Assembly (NCBI RefSeq): GCF_001269905.1
Contig: NZ_LHVK01000015.1
Location: forward strand, 186,001 to 250,000
Source: Pseudomonas corrugata
GTDB lineage: Bacteria > Pseudomonadota > Gammaproteobacteria > Pseudomonadales > Pseudomonadaceae
Reading direction: 5' to 3'
DNA: 64,000 nt
Below the pieces are notes generated by a model. The model was not told the DNA's origin. It made no database searches and saw only the letters and a list, made by a program, of their open reading frames with translations. Positions 50,733-58,993 of this stretch are shown piece by piece (position 1 is the first letter of the stretch; every line of letters starts with the position of its first letter). The translations under genes were made by a program, and so were the position numbers.

Positions 50733-51119
50733 ATGCCCGATCACCCTCCCGCCCCGCGCCTCACCGCCTTGCAACTGACCGTCAGCATCGCCCTGGGCCT
50801 GTGGCTGGGGTTCCTCGCCATCGTGCTGACGGGCTGGTTGCTGTCGAAATTCGTCCTGGGTGAACAACTCGCCCCGGTAGCTGCCGCCATGCATCAACTG
50901 GCGCAACCTCCGATCGTGCAACCGCCTCCCGAGCCGCCGAGTCCCATGTTCGAGCAATACCAGCAGAACCTTCAGCGCAACGAACAACGACAGGCCCTCG
51001 ACCAGACCCGCAGCAACCCGCGCAATCAGTCCAACTCCAAATGCCAGTTCTGGCTGGAACAGGACCGGAACGCGCCGAGCGAGAAGACCCGCGCCAACGT
51101 TTTGCAATTCTGCGACTGA
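50733..51119 (+). CDS. Small inner-membrane protein, unknown function
   Basis: 128 residues. One N-terminal membrane helix (SIALGLWLGFLAIVLTGWLL) with a short cytoplasmic start is followed by a proline-rich linker (IVQPPPEPPSP) and a Gln/Asn/Arg-rich soluble tail with two Cys (SKCQFW, LQFCD). No family is recognised. The stop lies 2 bases before the ATG of the Gre-like gene, so co-translation is likely. Start: ATG 50733 with CAGGAAG in front. Confidence 0.75.
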   Translation: MPDHPPAPRLTALQLTVSIALGLWLGFLAIVLTGWLLSKFVLGEQLAPVAAAMHQLAQPPIVQPPPEPPSPMFEQYQQNLQRNEQRQALDQTRSNPRNQSNSKCQFWLEQDRNAPSEKTRANVLQFCD

Positions 51120-51121
51120 TC

Positions 51122-51604
51122 ATGAACAAACAGACCGTACACCAGTTGATCCTCGACAAGCTCAAGGTCGATCTCGATATCGCCGAACGCGCCGCGCAGA
51201 CTGCCTACGAAACCGCGACCCACGAAGAGAACATCGCCGAGAACAAATACGACACCCTGGGCCTCGAAGCGTCCTACCTTGCCGCCGGACAGGCCAGGCG
51301 CGTGGAAGAAATCCGTCAGGCCCTCGCCCTCTGCCAGAATCTGACCCTCAGAGCCTATGACGAGCAGCGTGGCATCCAGGTGGGAACCCTGATCGGGCTG
51401 GAGGATGAAGACGGGCGCCAGCAATGGCTGTTCCTGGGACCGGATGCCGCAGGATTGAAAGTGTCGCTGGTGGGGCAGCCGATCACCGTCATCACCCCTC
51501 GCTCACCGCTGGGCCGAGGCCTGCTGGGCAAGTTCGAAGGGGATGAAGTGGAGATCGTCGTAGCGGGCGCCCGGCAACAGTTCGCTATCACCGAAGCGAT
51601 CTAG
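51122..51604 (+). CDS. GreA/GreB-family factor, atypical
   Basis: 160 residues. An N-terminal coiled coil (about 12-75) carries an acidic tip region HEENIAENKYDTLG, comparable to the GDxSENAEY tip of GreA/GreB. A C-terminal FKBP-like domain follows (VITPRSPLGRGLLGKFEGDEVEI), the GreA/GreB C-terminal signature. It should bind RNA polymerase in the secondary channel, either stimulating or blocking transcript cleavage. It is more divergent than the true greB at 63434. There is no obvious SD; coupling to the preceding gene is likely. The stop codon lies inside a dispersed repeat. Confidence 0.82.
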   Translation: MNKQTVHQLILDKLKVDLDIAERAAQTAYETATHEENIAENKYDTLGLEASYLAAGQARRVEEIRQALALCQNLTLRAYDEQRGIQVGTLIGLEDEDGRQQWLFLGPDAAGLKVSLVGQPITVITPRSPLGRGLLGKFEGDEVEIVVAGARQQFAITEAI

Positions 51605-51648
51605 TGGCCTGTATGGCTAATTCGTGTACCCGGATTAACGTACAGGCC
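51601..51648. repeat. Dispersed hairpin repeat, copy B
   Basis: GGCCTGTA at 51606-51613 pairs with TACAGGCC at 51641-51648, and the interior pairs in part (GGCTAATTCG with CCGGATTAAC). The left edge CTAGTGGCC contains the stop codon of the Gre-like gene. It matches copy A (3219-3249) at 27 of 31 bases. It sits between convergent genes and may act as a transcript end. Confidence 0.6.
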
Positions 51649-51659
51649 CCTGGCGGGTG

Positions 51660-52634
51660 TCAGTGCACAGGTAGCTCGACGCCCTCGAACAGCTCTTCGA
51701 GTTCCTGCTTGTTGTGACACTGGATGGCCTTGGCCATGACGTCCCGGGTCAGGTGCGGCGCGAACTTCTCGATGAAATCGCACATGAAACCCCGCAGGAA
51801 TGTGCCACGACGGAAGCCGATCTTGGTCACGCTGGATTCGAACAATTCGCTGGCATCCAGCACCACCAGGTCGCTGTCGAGCTTGGCATCGACAGCCATC
51901 TTCGCCACGATGCCCACACCCAGGCCGAGGCGCACATAAGTCTTGATCACGTCGGCGTCGGCGGCAGTGAACACCACTTTCGGCGTCAACCCGCGATGGC
52001 TGAAGGCCTCGTCGAGTTTCGAGCGGCCCGTGAAGCCGAACACGTATGTCACGATGGGGTATTCGGCCAAGGCTTCCAGGGTCAACTTCGGCAGCTTGGT
52101 CAACGGATGGCCCTGTGGTACGGCCACGCAACGGTTCCAGCGATAGCAGGGCATCATCACCAGATCGCCGAACAATTCGAGGGCTTCGGTGGCGATGGCA
52201 AAATCCACCGTACCGTCAGCAGCCATTTCGGCAATCTGCATCGGCGAGCCCTGGTGCATGTGCAGCGCCACGTCCGGGTATTGCTTGATGAAGTTGCTGA
52301 TCACCGGAGGCAGTGCATAGCGCGCCTGGGTGTGGGTGGTGGCGATCGACAAGGTGCCTTTTTTCTCGTTGGAAAATTCCTGGGCGATCTGTTTGATACT
52401 TTCGACCTTGCGCAGGATCTCGCCGGCCGTGGTGATGATGCGCTCACCGGCCGGCGTCACGCGGGTCAGGTGTTTGCCGCTGCGGGCAAAGACTTCGACG
52501 CCCAGTTCGTCTTCCAATAGGCGGATCTGCTTGCTGATGCCAGGTTGTGACGTGTAGAGGCTTTGTGCGGTAGCGGAAACGTTGAGGTCGTGGTGCGCCA
52601 CTTCCCAGATGTAGCGCAGTTGTTGAAGCTTCAT
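51660..52634 (-). CDS. cysB: LysR-type cysteine regulon activator CysB
   Basis: 324 residues, normal length. N-terminal HTH in MKLQQLRYIWEVAHHDLNVS and LYTSQPGISKQIRLLEDEL, effector domain with TTHTQARYALPPVI (sulfate/N-acetylserine site region). It activates sulfate and thiosulfate assimilation genes when N-acetylserine rises. The N-terminus is diagnostic for CysB over Cbl. GAGGGATACAT precedes the ATG. It stands alone, convergent with the Gre-like gene. Confidence 0.96.
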   Translation of the reverse strand: MKLQQLRYIWEVAHHDLNVSATAQSLYTSQPGISKQIRLLEDELGVEVFARSGKHLTRVTPAGERIITTAGEILRKVESIKQIAQEFSNEKKGTLSIATTHTQARYALPPVISNFIKQYPDVALHMHQGSPMQIAEMAADGTVDFAIATEALELFGDLVMMPCYRWNRCVAVPQGHPLTKLPKLTLEALAEYPIVTYVFGFTGRSKLDEAFSHRGLTPKVVFTAADADVIKTYVRLGLGVGIVAKMAVDAKLDSDLVVLDASELFESSVTKIGFRRGTFLRGFMCDFIEKFAPHLTRDVMAKAIQCHNKQELEELFEGVELPVH

Positions 52635-52745
52635 ATGTATCCCTCAAAGCAGTTGGACGCCACGGGCGCCAGCGGCGACATATAACTATATGAATGGTCG
52701 CAACAATAAATCTAGAACTTTTTATAAAAAGGCCATCATTAAGCC

Positions 52746-53246
52746 TCAAGCTTCCCCTTGGCGCCGACGCTGTACCAGCGGCACCAGATAGACCGGCACC
52801 CGAGCCAACTGCAAAACCCGGGCGGCGGTCCTGCCCAGGGGCGTCTCACCGCTGGCCCCCTGGCAGTGACTGCCCACGATCAGCAAATCGACAGAGAGTT
52901 TCGCCGCCTGTTCGAGAATGACCTGGGAAGGATCGCCCTGAAACACCCTGACCGACCTGATCAGCTTCAAATCCTGCTGCCCCTCGCCCAACTCCTCCCG
53001 GAAACTGTCGAGAACCCGTTGTTCGATATTGGCCATCACCGTATTCAGACCCTGTCGATGAAATTCGTTCAGCGCCTGCTCGTCGAGATAGCTTTGTAAC
53101 ACCGATTCGGCGAACAGCCCCATCGGTTCCACCGCATGCACTACATACAACTCGGCTTCAAACGTCCGTGCCAACGCCAAGGCATGCTGCATCACATAAG
53201 GGGCGTAGAGCCCCAAGTCTGTGGCGTACAGCATCGAGCGAATCAT
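52746..53246 (-). CDS. Universal stress protein (UspA family)
   Basis: 166 residues, one Usp domain. Begins MIRSMLYATDLGLYAPYVMQHALALA; the ATP-binding motif appears as VGSHCQGASGETPLGRTAARVL (G-2x-G-9x-G-S/T type, split here by the gap), so it probably binds ATP. Stress or anaerobic roles are usual in pseudomonads. A strong AGGAGGT lies before the ATG. It is 111 bases upstream of cysB's start on the same strand; co-transcription is unlikely to be tight. Confidence 0.9.
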   Translation of the reverse strand: MIRSMLYATDLGLYAPYVMQHALALARTFEAELYVVHAVEPMGLFAESVLQSYLDEQALNEFHRQGLNTVMANIEQRVLDSFREELGEGQQDLKLIRSVRVFQGDPSQVILEQAAKLSVDLLIVGSHCQGASGETPLGRTAARVLQLARVPVYLVPLVQRRRQGEA

Positions 53247-53333
53247 GTGACCTCCTCGCGTGCCAGAATGGCGGAGATGGATTCAGCTTAGCAGTGCCTT
53301 GAAGAGTGCGACGGGCCCGGAAAAACCGGACAG

Positions 53334-54239
53334 TCAGGGCTTCACTTCGTTACTGATACCGTGGGGCACATGACCGGTGGCGACCACCTCGCGAGCCAGT
53401 TCGCAATGGCCCGTCTGGTCGTCGAAAAACACATCGGCGGCAAAGGCTTCGAGAAACGCAGACTTGGTCAGGCCACCGAGAAACAGCGACTCGTCCAGGC
53501 GGATGTCCCACTCGCGCAAGGTCCGGATAACCCGCTCGTGGGCCGGTGCCGAACGGGCGGTGACCAGTGCCGTGCGGATCGGACAGGCGTCTTCCGGGAA
53601 CTCCCGTTGCAGTGCGTTGAGCGCCGCCAGGAAGCCCTTGAATGGCCCGCCCCGCAATGGCTCGCGGGCAGACTGCCGCTCGCTGGCCTGGAACGCCTCC
53701 AGACCGCCGGTCTGATAGACCCGCTCCGACTCATCGGAAAACAGCACCGCATCGCCATCGAAGGCAATACGCAGCTCCTCACTGGCGGCGCGGCTTGCAC
53801 CGCCCGACAGGATGGTGGCCGCAGCAAAGCCCGCGTCCAGGGCACTGCGTACGTCTTCGGCATGGGTGGACAAGAAAAGATCACAGCCAAATGCCTTGAG
53901 GTAAGGATAAGGACTGCGCCCGCCGACGAACGCAGCGCGGGAGATCGCCAAGCCATAGTGGTGAATCGAGTTGAACACCCGCAAGCCCGTGTCGGCGCTG
54001 TTGCGCGACACCAGGATCACCTCGACCCGGGCACGCCCCAGATGCTGGTTGAGGCTCAGCAACTTCTGCACGAGGGCGAACGCATCGCCGGGTTCGAGAA
54101 CTTCGTCTTCATGTTCGATCTGGTACTGCCGATAGGCCTCGACGCCGCTCGACAGGTACACCTTGTGACTTTCGCTCAGATCGAACAGAGCCCGCGACGA
54201 AATCGCCAATACCAGCTTGTCATCGATGTTGCTAGCCAT
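53334..54239 (-). CDS. Cytosolic 5'-nucleotidase (NT5C1-like)
   Basis: 301 residues of the bacterial 5'-nucleotidase family related to animal NT5C1. HAD-like elements: DLSESHKVYL, LVTARSAPAHERVIRTLREW, and the acidic DVFFDDQTGHCE near the C-terminus. It would dephosphorylate nucleoside 5'-monophosphates. GGGGGAG is four bases before the ATG. It ends the gene pair with panE (20-base gap, panE upstream), so a shared transcript is likely. Confidence 0.88.
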   Translation of the reverse strand: MASNIDDKLVLAISSRALFDLSESHKVYLSSGVEAYRQYQIEHEDEVLEPGDAFALVQKLLSLNQHLGRARVEVILVSRNSADTGLRVFNSIHHYGLAISRAAFVGGRSPYPYLKAFGCDLFLSTHAEDVRSALDAGFAAATILSGGASRAASEELRIAFDGDAVLFSDESERVYQTGGLEAFQASERQSAREPLRGGPFKGFLAALNALQREFPEDACPIRTALVTARSAPAHERVIRTLREWDIRLDESLFLGGLTKSAFLEAFAADVFFDDQTGHCELAREVVATGHVPHGISNEVKP

Positions 54240-54259
54240 ATCGCTCCCCCTTCGCCCGA

Positions 54260-55213
54260 TCAGCGGTTGCGCCGGTCCATGAACGCCAACGCCTGGTACA
54301 AGGCTTCGATTTTCGGCAGCTCACAGCCCACCGCTTTCGCCGACGCCAATGGTCGGCCGTAGATCGCATCCAGTTCCAAAACACGTTTGTGGGAATAATC
54401 GTGATACATGCTCGGCCAGTAATCGGGCATCCTTTCGGTCATCGCGAACAAATACCCGGCGTAGTCAGGTGCAATGTGATGTCCGCAGGCCCGGGCACCG
54501 CGCACCACCTCAGCCATCAGCGCCTGGATCAGTCCGCGGCTGTGGTGGTCGGCCATCAGCGGCGTGGTACTGGCCCCCAACAGCACCGAAAGACCGTTAT
54601 AGGGCACGTTCCACACCAGTTTCTGCCAGCGCGCCTGTTGCAGGTCGGGCATCGCCTGGGCATCCACGCCGGCGGTACGGAACAGCGCTGCCGCCGCTTC
54701 GGCAAGCGTCATGCGTTCAGCCTGGTCGTAACAAGGGCCGCTGTGATAACCGACATTGACCGAGCCGAGGGCCTGGTGGGTGATGACGCCTGGGCCAACG
54801 CGGTGCACGCAGATCAGGCACAAGCCTCCCAACAGATGCAGCGATTCAGGCAGCAAGGGACGAAGCGCCTCTTCGACATCGAGGCCGTTCTGCAGCAGCA
54901 GGACCTTCGCGCCGTCAGCCGCCGCCTGGACGATGGCCGGGGCCAGGTCGGCATTGCTGGTGGTTTTGGCACCGACCAGCAGCCAGTCGCAGGGCGGCAT
55001 GTCCGCCGCGCTGTAATACACCTGGACCGGATCGAGGTTCAAGGGCCCGTGGACCGCGCTGTCAATACGCAAGCCGTTCTCGGCCACCGCTGCGAATTCG
55101 CTGCGCAACAAAAAGTGCACATCAAAACCGGCGCGCGCCAGCATGACCCCGTAGAACCCGCCGATTGCCCCGGTACCGATAATCCCGATCCGGGGCTTTA
55201 CGCCTGCCTGCAT
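54260..55213 (-). CDS. panE: 2-dehydropantoate 2-reductase (PanE-like)
   Basis: 317 residues. Rossmann N-terminus IGIIGTGAIGGFYGVMLARAG (NADPH), then LVGAKTTSN and LLLQNGLDVEE; the C-terminal helical domain has the WQKLVWNVPYNGLSVLL motif with the catalytic Lys. Reduces ketopantoate in coenzyme A synthesis. Pseudomonas often encode several PanE paralogues and this could be one. ATG 55213 has AGAGGAG eight bases upstream; 23 codons upstream rejected. Confidence 0.88.
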   Translation of the reverse strand: MQAGVKPRIGIIGTGAIGGFYGVMLARAGFDVHFLLRSEFAAVAENGLRIDSAVHGPLNLDPVQVYYSAADMPPCDWLLVGAKTTSNADLAPAIVQAAADGAKVLLLQNGLDVEEALRPLLPESLHLLGGLCLICVHRVGPGVITHQALGSVNVGYHSGPCYDQAERMTLAEAAAALFRTAGVDAQAMPDLQQARWQKLVWNVPYNGLSVLLGASTTPLMADHHSRGLIQALMAEVVRGARACGHHIAPDYAGYLFAMTERMPDYWPSMYHDYSHKRVLELDAIYGRPLASAKAVGCELPKIEALYQALAFMDRRNR

Positions 55214-55235
55214 CTTTGCGACTCCTCTGGTAAAG

Positions 55236-55324
55236 CTGTGGGAGCAAGGCTTGCCCGCGATGAAGTCTACGCGGTTTACCATGGAACCGAGGCGCCTTCA
55301 TCGCGGACAAGCCTTGCTCCCACA
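55236..55324. repeat. Inverted pair of REP elements
   Basis: CTGTGGGAGCAAGGCTTGCC at 55236 faces GACAAGCCTTGCTCCCACA ending at 55324, forming a paired unit upstream of panE. Unusually, it lies between divergent genes rather than at a gene end. Confidence 0.85.
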
Positions 55325-55479
55325 AAAGCTGGGATAAATCCCCTTTAAACCAGCCCCTGCCCATTGTCGAGCAACCTCGTAACGCGATAAGGTTCGGCTC
55401 CCCGACGCGCTTAAATCCGCTGTGCACCGCCGCGCGGGGATCGCTGGCGGCCGGCACCCGTGACCTGACGAGTAACACG

Positions 55480-56556
55480 ATGGCTGATTTACCGATCAAT
55501 GACCTTAACGTCGCCTCCAACGAGACCCTCATCACGCCTGACCAGCTCAAGCGCGATATCCCCCTGAGCGACGCTGCCCTGCGCACCGTGACCAAGGGGC
55601 GGGAAGTCATTCGCAACATTCTGGACGGCACCGACCATCGCCTGTTCGTGGTCATCGGGCCCTGCTCGATCCATGACATCAAGGCTGCCCACGAATATGC
55701 CGAGCGCCTGAAAGTGTTGGCGGAGGAAGTCTCCGACACCCTGTATCTGGTCATGCGGGTGTATTTCGAGAAACCGCGGACCACCGTCGGCTGGAAAGGC
55801 CTGATCAACGACCCGTATCTGGACGACTCGTTCAAGATCCAGGATGGCCTGCACATCGGTCGCCAACTGCTGCTGGACCTGGCCGAAATGGGCCTGCCCA
55901 CCGCAACCGAAGCCCTCGACCCGATTTCCCCGCAATACCTGCAGGACCTGATCAGTTGGTCCGCCATCGGCGCGCGCACCACCGAATCCCAGACCCACCG
56001 TGAGATGGCCTCCGGCCTGTCTTCGGCCGTGGGCTTCAAGAACGGCACCGACGGCGGCCTCACCGTCGCCATCAACGCCCTGCAATCGGTTTCCAGCCCA
56101 CACCGCTTCCTCGGCATCAATCAGGAAGGCGGTGTGTCGATCGTCACCACCAAGGGCAACGCCTATGGTCACGTGGTGCTGCGCGGCGGCAACGGCAAGC
56201 CCAACTACGACTCGGTCAGCGTCGCGCTGTGTGAACAGGCGCTGAACAAGGCGAAGATCAAGCCGAACATCATGGTCGACTGCAGCCACGCCAACTCCAA
56301 CAAGGACCCGGCGCTGCAACCCCTGGTGATGGAGAACGTGGCCAACCAGATCCTGGAAGGCAACCAGTCGATTATCGGCCTGATGGTCGAGAGCCACCTG
56401 AACTGGGGCTGCCAGGCGATCCCGAAAGACCTCGCCGACTTGCAGTATGGCGTCTCCATCACCGACGCCTGCATCGATTGGAGTGCGACCGAGAACACCT
56501 TGCGCAGCATGCACGCCAAACTCAAGGACGTGCTGCCAAAGCGTCAGCGCAGCTGA
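55480..56556 (+). CDS. 3-deoxy-7-phosphoheptulonate synthase, class I
   Basis: 358 residues, AroF/G/H type (class I alpha), the first enzyme of aromatic amino acid synthesis. Seen: VVIGPCSIHDIKAA (metal and PEP site), MRVYFEKPRTTVGWKGLINDP, GARTTESQTHREMASG, and MVDCSHANSNKD. The N-terminal extension suggests feedback control by an aromatic amino acid; which one cannot be read reliably. GAG-type SD is weak. A perfect terminator follows 15 bases after the stop. Confidence 0.95.
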   Translation: MADLPINDLNVASNETLITPDQLKRDIPLSDAALRTVTKGREVIRNILDGTDHRLFVVIGPCSIHDIKAAHEYAERLKVLAEEVSDTLYLVMRVYFEKPRTTVGWKGLINDPYLDDSFKIQDGLHIGRQLLLDLAEMGLPTATEALDPISPQYLQDLISWSAIGARTTESQTHREMASGLSSAVGFKNGTDGGLTVAINALQSVSSPHRFLGINQEGGVSIVTTKGNAYGHVVLRGGNGKPNYDSVSVALCEQALNKAKIKPNIMVDCSHANSNKDPALQPLVMENVANQILEGNQSIIGLMVESHLNWGCQAIPKDLADLQYGVSITDACIDWSATENTLRSMHAKLKDVLPKRQRS

Positions 56557-56571
56557 TCGGCCATTTCATCG

Positions 56572-56616
56572 CACAATAAAAAACGCCGGGCTTTCAACCC
56601 GGCGTTTTTTATTGTG
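56572..56616. terminator. Bidirectional intrinsic terminator
   Basis: ACGCCGGG, loop CTTTCAA, CCCGGCGT, with flanking A- and T-runs that extend the pairing to about 19 bases (CACAATAAAAA / TTTTTATTGTG). It ends the DAHP synthase gene and the convergent GNAT gene. Confidence 0.93.
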
Positions 56617-56628
56617 GAATCCGTTGCG

Positions 56629-56913
56629 TCAGAGCTTCGCCGCGTGCCGCTGGTGACGCTCCATGTAGCGCTCCACGTAAGAGCAGGACGGGATCACCGT
56701 GTACCCCATGTCCTCGGCGTATTGCAGCGCCTTTTCGGTAAGGGCCGCCGCAATCCCTCTGCCACGCAGAGCGTTGGGCACGAACGTCCGATAGATATCC
56801 AGGGTCTGTTTGCCCAGGTCCATATAGGTCAGATAGGCACGATGACCGTCCACAGTGGTCTCGAACTGATGACCAGCCTGGTCATGGTGGATGGACAACG
56901 CCTCGCTCATCAC
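56629..56913 (-). CDS. GNAT-like N-acetyltransferase (YjdJ type)
   Basis: 94 residues. The minimal acetyl-CoA fold of the Gcn5-related YjdJ/DUF4868-like group: AYLTYMDLGKQTLDIYRTFVP, RGRGIAAALTEKALQYAEDMGY (acetyl-CoA loop R-G-x-G-I/A) and PSCSYVERYMERHQ. The acceptor substrate is unknown. ATG 56913, or 56910 one codon later. It is monocistronic, sharing the terminator with the DAHP synthase. Confidence 0.88.
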   Translation of the reverse strand: MMSEALSIHHDQAGHQFETTVDGHRAYLTYMDLGKQTLDIYRTFVPNALRGRGIAAALTEKALQYAEDMGYTVIPSCSYVERYMERHQRHAAKL

Positions 56914-57544
56914 TACTCCTCGCGGGTCTGAATGCTGACCCCTACCTTACCGATGTTTTTCCGGCGAAGGAACATCTACGCCACCCCGTGCCTGTCCGGT
57001 CACCGAGCGCAAAAAATCAATCACTCAAACCCGAGCACGTCGTGAATAGTAGGCATCAATGACGCAAATGCTCAAGACACACCTGTGATCGGAGGGCAGC
57101 CTCGTCGGATTTAGCGACTTGAACGCCACCGTTGCGCTGAAGTCAGCGAAGGCGCAATAGCTGAACATCGCCAGTTGTTGAGTCTTGAGACGAGCGCGCG
57201 TAGTTAAAGTCACCAGGCCTTACCAATAAAGATGGCGGAACGCTGCGCAAAAAATGAACAAAAGTGTAACCGTATCAATAAACAGCGACTTTAGCGCCCC
57301 CGCAAGAGTTCCTCTCGCCAGCGGAACTTTTGTGCACTGGCGCGCTCCATTCAAGGGCCTGGCGCTGTATATTTTTCAAACAACAGCAAGAAAAATTGCT
57401 CGAAAAAGAATCACCGCCTACAATTTTTTTGCTTCTTGCGCTACGTCAGTTTACTTACTACAAGTAATGGGTAGTATGTACGCCGGCTAACTCCTCACTC
57501 TGAGGAGACAGTCACTTAATAGAAAGTCCTTGAAGGGGAAAACG
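56914..57544. other. Gene-free stretch upstream of oprI
   Basis: 631 bases, AT-richer than its surroundings after 57230. No convincing gene: frames at 57025-57213 (minus) and 57254-57490 (plus) lack SD sites. A candidate oprI promoter is TTTACT (57450-57455), 16 bases, TAGTAT (57472-57477). A GAACTT box with TC 16 bases later lies at 57324, too weak to call. TCGTCTCAAGACT near 57179 (minus) also occurs in the MITE-like element at 21070. Confidence 0.5.
57491..57507 (+). ncRNA. 5' leader stem-loop of the oprI mRNA
   Basis: CTCCTCA, loop CTC, TGAGGAG: a perfect 7-pair hairpin that would begin within about ten bases of the predicted start of transcription. Hairpins at the very 5' end protect abundant lipoprotein mRNAs from decay. 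It is a cis element in the leader, not a separate RNA gene. Confidence 0.55.
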
Positions 57545-57796
57545 ATGAACAACGTTCTGAAATTCTCTGCTCTGGCCCTGGCCGCAGTTCTGGCTACCGG
57601 TTGCAGCAGCGCATCGAAAGAAACCGAAGCACGTCTGACTGCTACCGAAGACGCAGCAGCTCGCGCCCAAGCTCGTGCAGACGAAGCCTACCGTAAAGCT
57701 GATGAAGCTCTGGCTGCTGCTCAAAAAGCACAACAGACTGCTGACGAAGCTAACGAGCGCGCTCTGCGCATGCTGGAAAAAACCAGCCGCAAGTAA
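57545..57796 (+). CDS. oprI: Outer membrane lipoprotein OprI
   Basis: 83 residues, the exact usual length. Murein-type (Lpp) lipoprotein: signal peptide with lipobox ATGC (Cys20), a short mature N-terminus SSASKE, a long alanine-rich coiled coil of 11-residue repeats, and the C-terminal Lys (TSRK) that links to peptidoglycan. One of the most abundant proteins of the cell. AAGGGG lies six bases before the ATG, and codons are strongly biased. It has its own promoter, leader hairpin and terminator. Confidence 0.97.
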   Translation: MNNVLKFSALALAAVLATGCSSASKETEARLTATEDAAARAQARADEAYRKADEALAAAQKAQQTADEANERALRMLEKTSRK

Positions 57797-57818
57797 TAGT
57801 CCTTCGGGATTGTTATCG

Positions 57819-57848
57819 AGCCGACCCATTTTTGGGTCGGCTTTTTTA
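57819..57848 (+). terminator. Intrinsic terminator of oprI
   Basis: AGCCGACCCA, loop TTTT, TGGGTCGGCT and a T-run. Ten perfect pairs, 22 bases after the oprI stop; the textbook form fits the strong transcription of this gene. Confidence 0.95.
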
Positions 57849-57919
57849 TTGCCCGACGTTTCCCACGGCAATAAAAAACCCGCCGGCGTCGCGAAACCCC
57901 GGCGGGCCGAAACAGGACC

Positions 57920-58891
57920 TTATTGTTGCACGTCGATCGGTGCGCTCGACACCATCGGCGCAGCAGTATTCGGAACAGCGATCTCGACCGGCAGGCCATC
58001 TTCGGCGGCCACCACGTCACGCACCACGTTCCAGTCCATGCGCAGGTTGCTGGTAATGTCTTCACGCTTGAGCATCGCGTTGATCACCGCGGTGTGCTTG
58101 TCCACCACCGATGGGTCGCCCTTGTCGTCGACCGGTGTATGAGCTTCCAGGTAGACCTTGCCACCGCTCAGGCCCAGCTTGTAGGGGTCGTTGATGATCC
58201 GCACCGACGTACCTACCGGAACCATGCTGGCCATCTGCAGGACGTTGTTGTTGAACATACGGAAGCAACCGTGACTGGTACGCGTGCCGATGCCGAATTT
58301 CTTGTTCGAGCCATGGATCAGGTAGCCCGGGGTGCCCAGTGTGAACTTGAATGGCCCCAACGGGTTATCGGGACCCGCCGGCACCACGCTTGGCAACGGG
58401 TCGCCGTCGGCGGCATGTTCGGCCCTGATAGACGCTGGCGGGGTCCAGCTCGGGTTCGGCGTCTTGGCAATGATGCTCGTGTGGGCGACTGGCGAGCCCC
58501 AACCTTCACGACCGATCCCCAGCGGGAAGGTGTAGACCACGTTCCGGCCCTTGGGGAAGTAGTAGAGGCGGTACTCGGCAAGGTTGATCACGATGCCTTC
58601 GCGCGGACCTGGCGGCAGGATGAAACGGGTCGGCAGCACAATTTCCGTACCGGCTCCCGGCAGCCAGGGGTCGACGCCCGGGTTGGCAGCGACCATCTCG
58701 GTGTAACCCAGGTCATAGGTGGTACCCAGGTCGGCAAAGGTGTCTTCGTACTTGGCCTTGATCACCTGCACCTGGCCGACGATGTCCTCACCCGGCGGTG
58801 GCAGAGGCAGCTCCAGTGCAGCAACGGGCCCCGCCATACACAGGGCGGCAAGAGACAGGCAGCGGGCGACGGCAGGCAAGCGCAGCAACAT
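57920..58891 (-). CDS. L,D-transpeptidase (YkuD family)
   Basis: 323 residues. Signal peptide (about 1-25), an N-terminal LysM-like region (VIKAKYEDTFADLGTTYDLGY as two parts, then GTEIVLPTRFILP), and the YkuD catalytic domain with the motif HGSNKKFGIGTRTSHGCFRM holding the active-site Cys. The domain order is that of ErfK/YbiS, which link Lpp-type lipoproteins to peptidoglycan, so oprI next door is the obvious substrate. ATG 58891 has AAGGA eight bases before it; longer frame rejected. Confidence 0.92.
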   Translation of the reverse strand: MLLRLPAVARCLSLAALCMAGPVAALELPLPPPGEDIVGQVQVIKAKYEDTFADLGTTYDLGYTEMVAANPGVDPWLPGAGTEIVLPTRFILPPGPREGIVINLAEYRLYYFPKGRNVVYTFPLGIGREGWGSPVAHTSIIAKTPNPSWTPPASIRAEHAADGDPLPSVVPAGPDNPLGPFKFTLGTPGYLIHGSNKKFGIGTRTSHGCFRMFNNNVLQMASMVPVGTSVRIINDPYKLGLSGGKVYLEAHTPVDDKGDPSVVDKHTAVINAMLKREDITSNLRMDWNVVRDVVAAEDGLPVEIAVPNTAAPMVSSAPIDVQQ

Positions 58892-58993
58892 CCGGGACAT
58901 CCTTCGCAGATCGAATAGAGGTATCAAAACGGCGATTGTACACCGCAGGCCGGTATTACGGGGAGAGCGGCGATGGTGCGTCCGATATGCGTC

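Noticed and set aside
57025..57213. 62-codon minus-strand frame in the same gap
   Set aside because: No SD and no recognisable motif; could be a degraded gene, but nothing supports it.
57254..57490. 78-codon + strand open frame upstream of oprI
   Set aside because: No SD, unusual composition, and it runs through the probable oprI promoter; more likely regulatory DNA.
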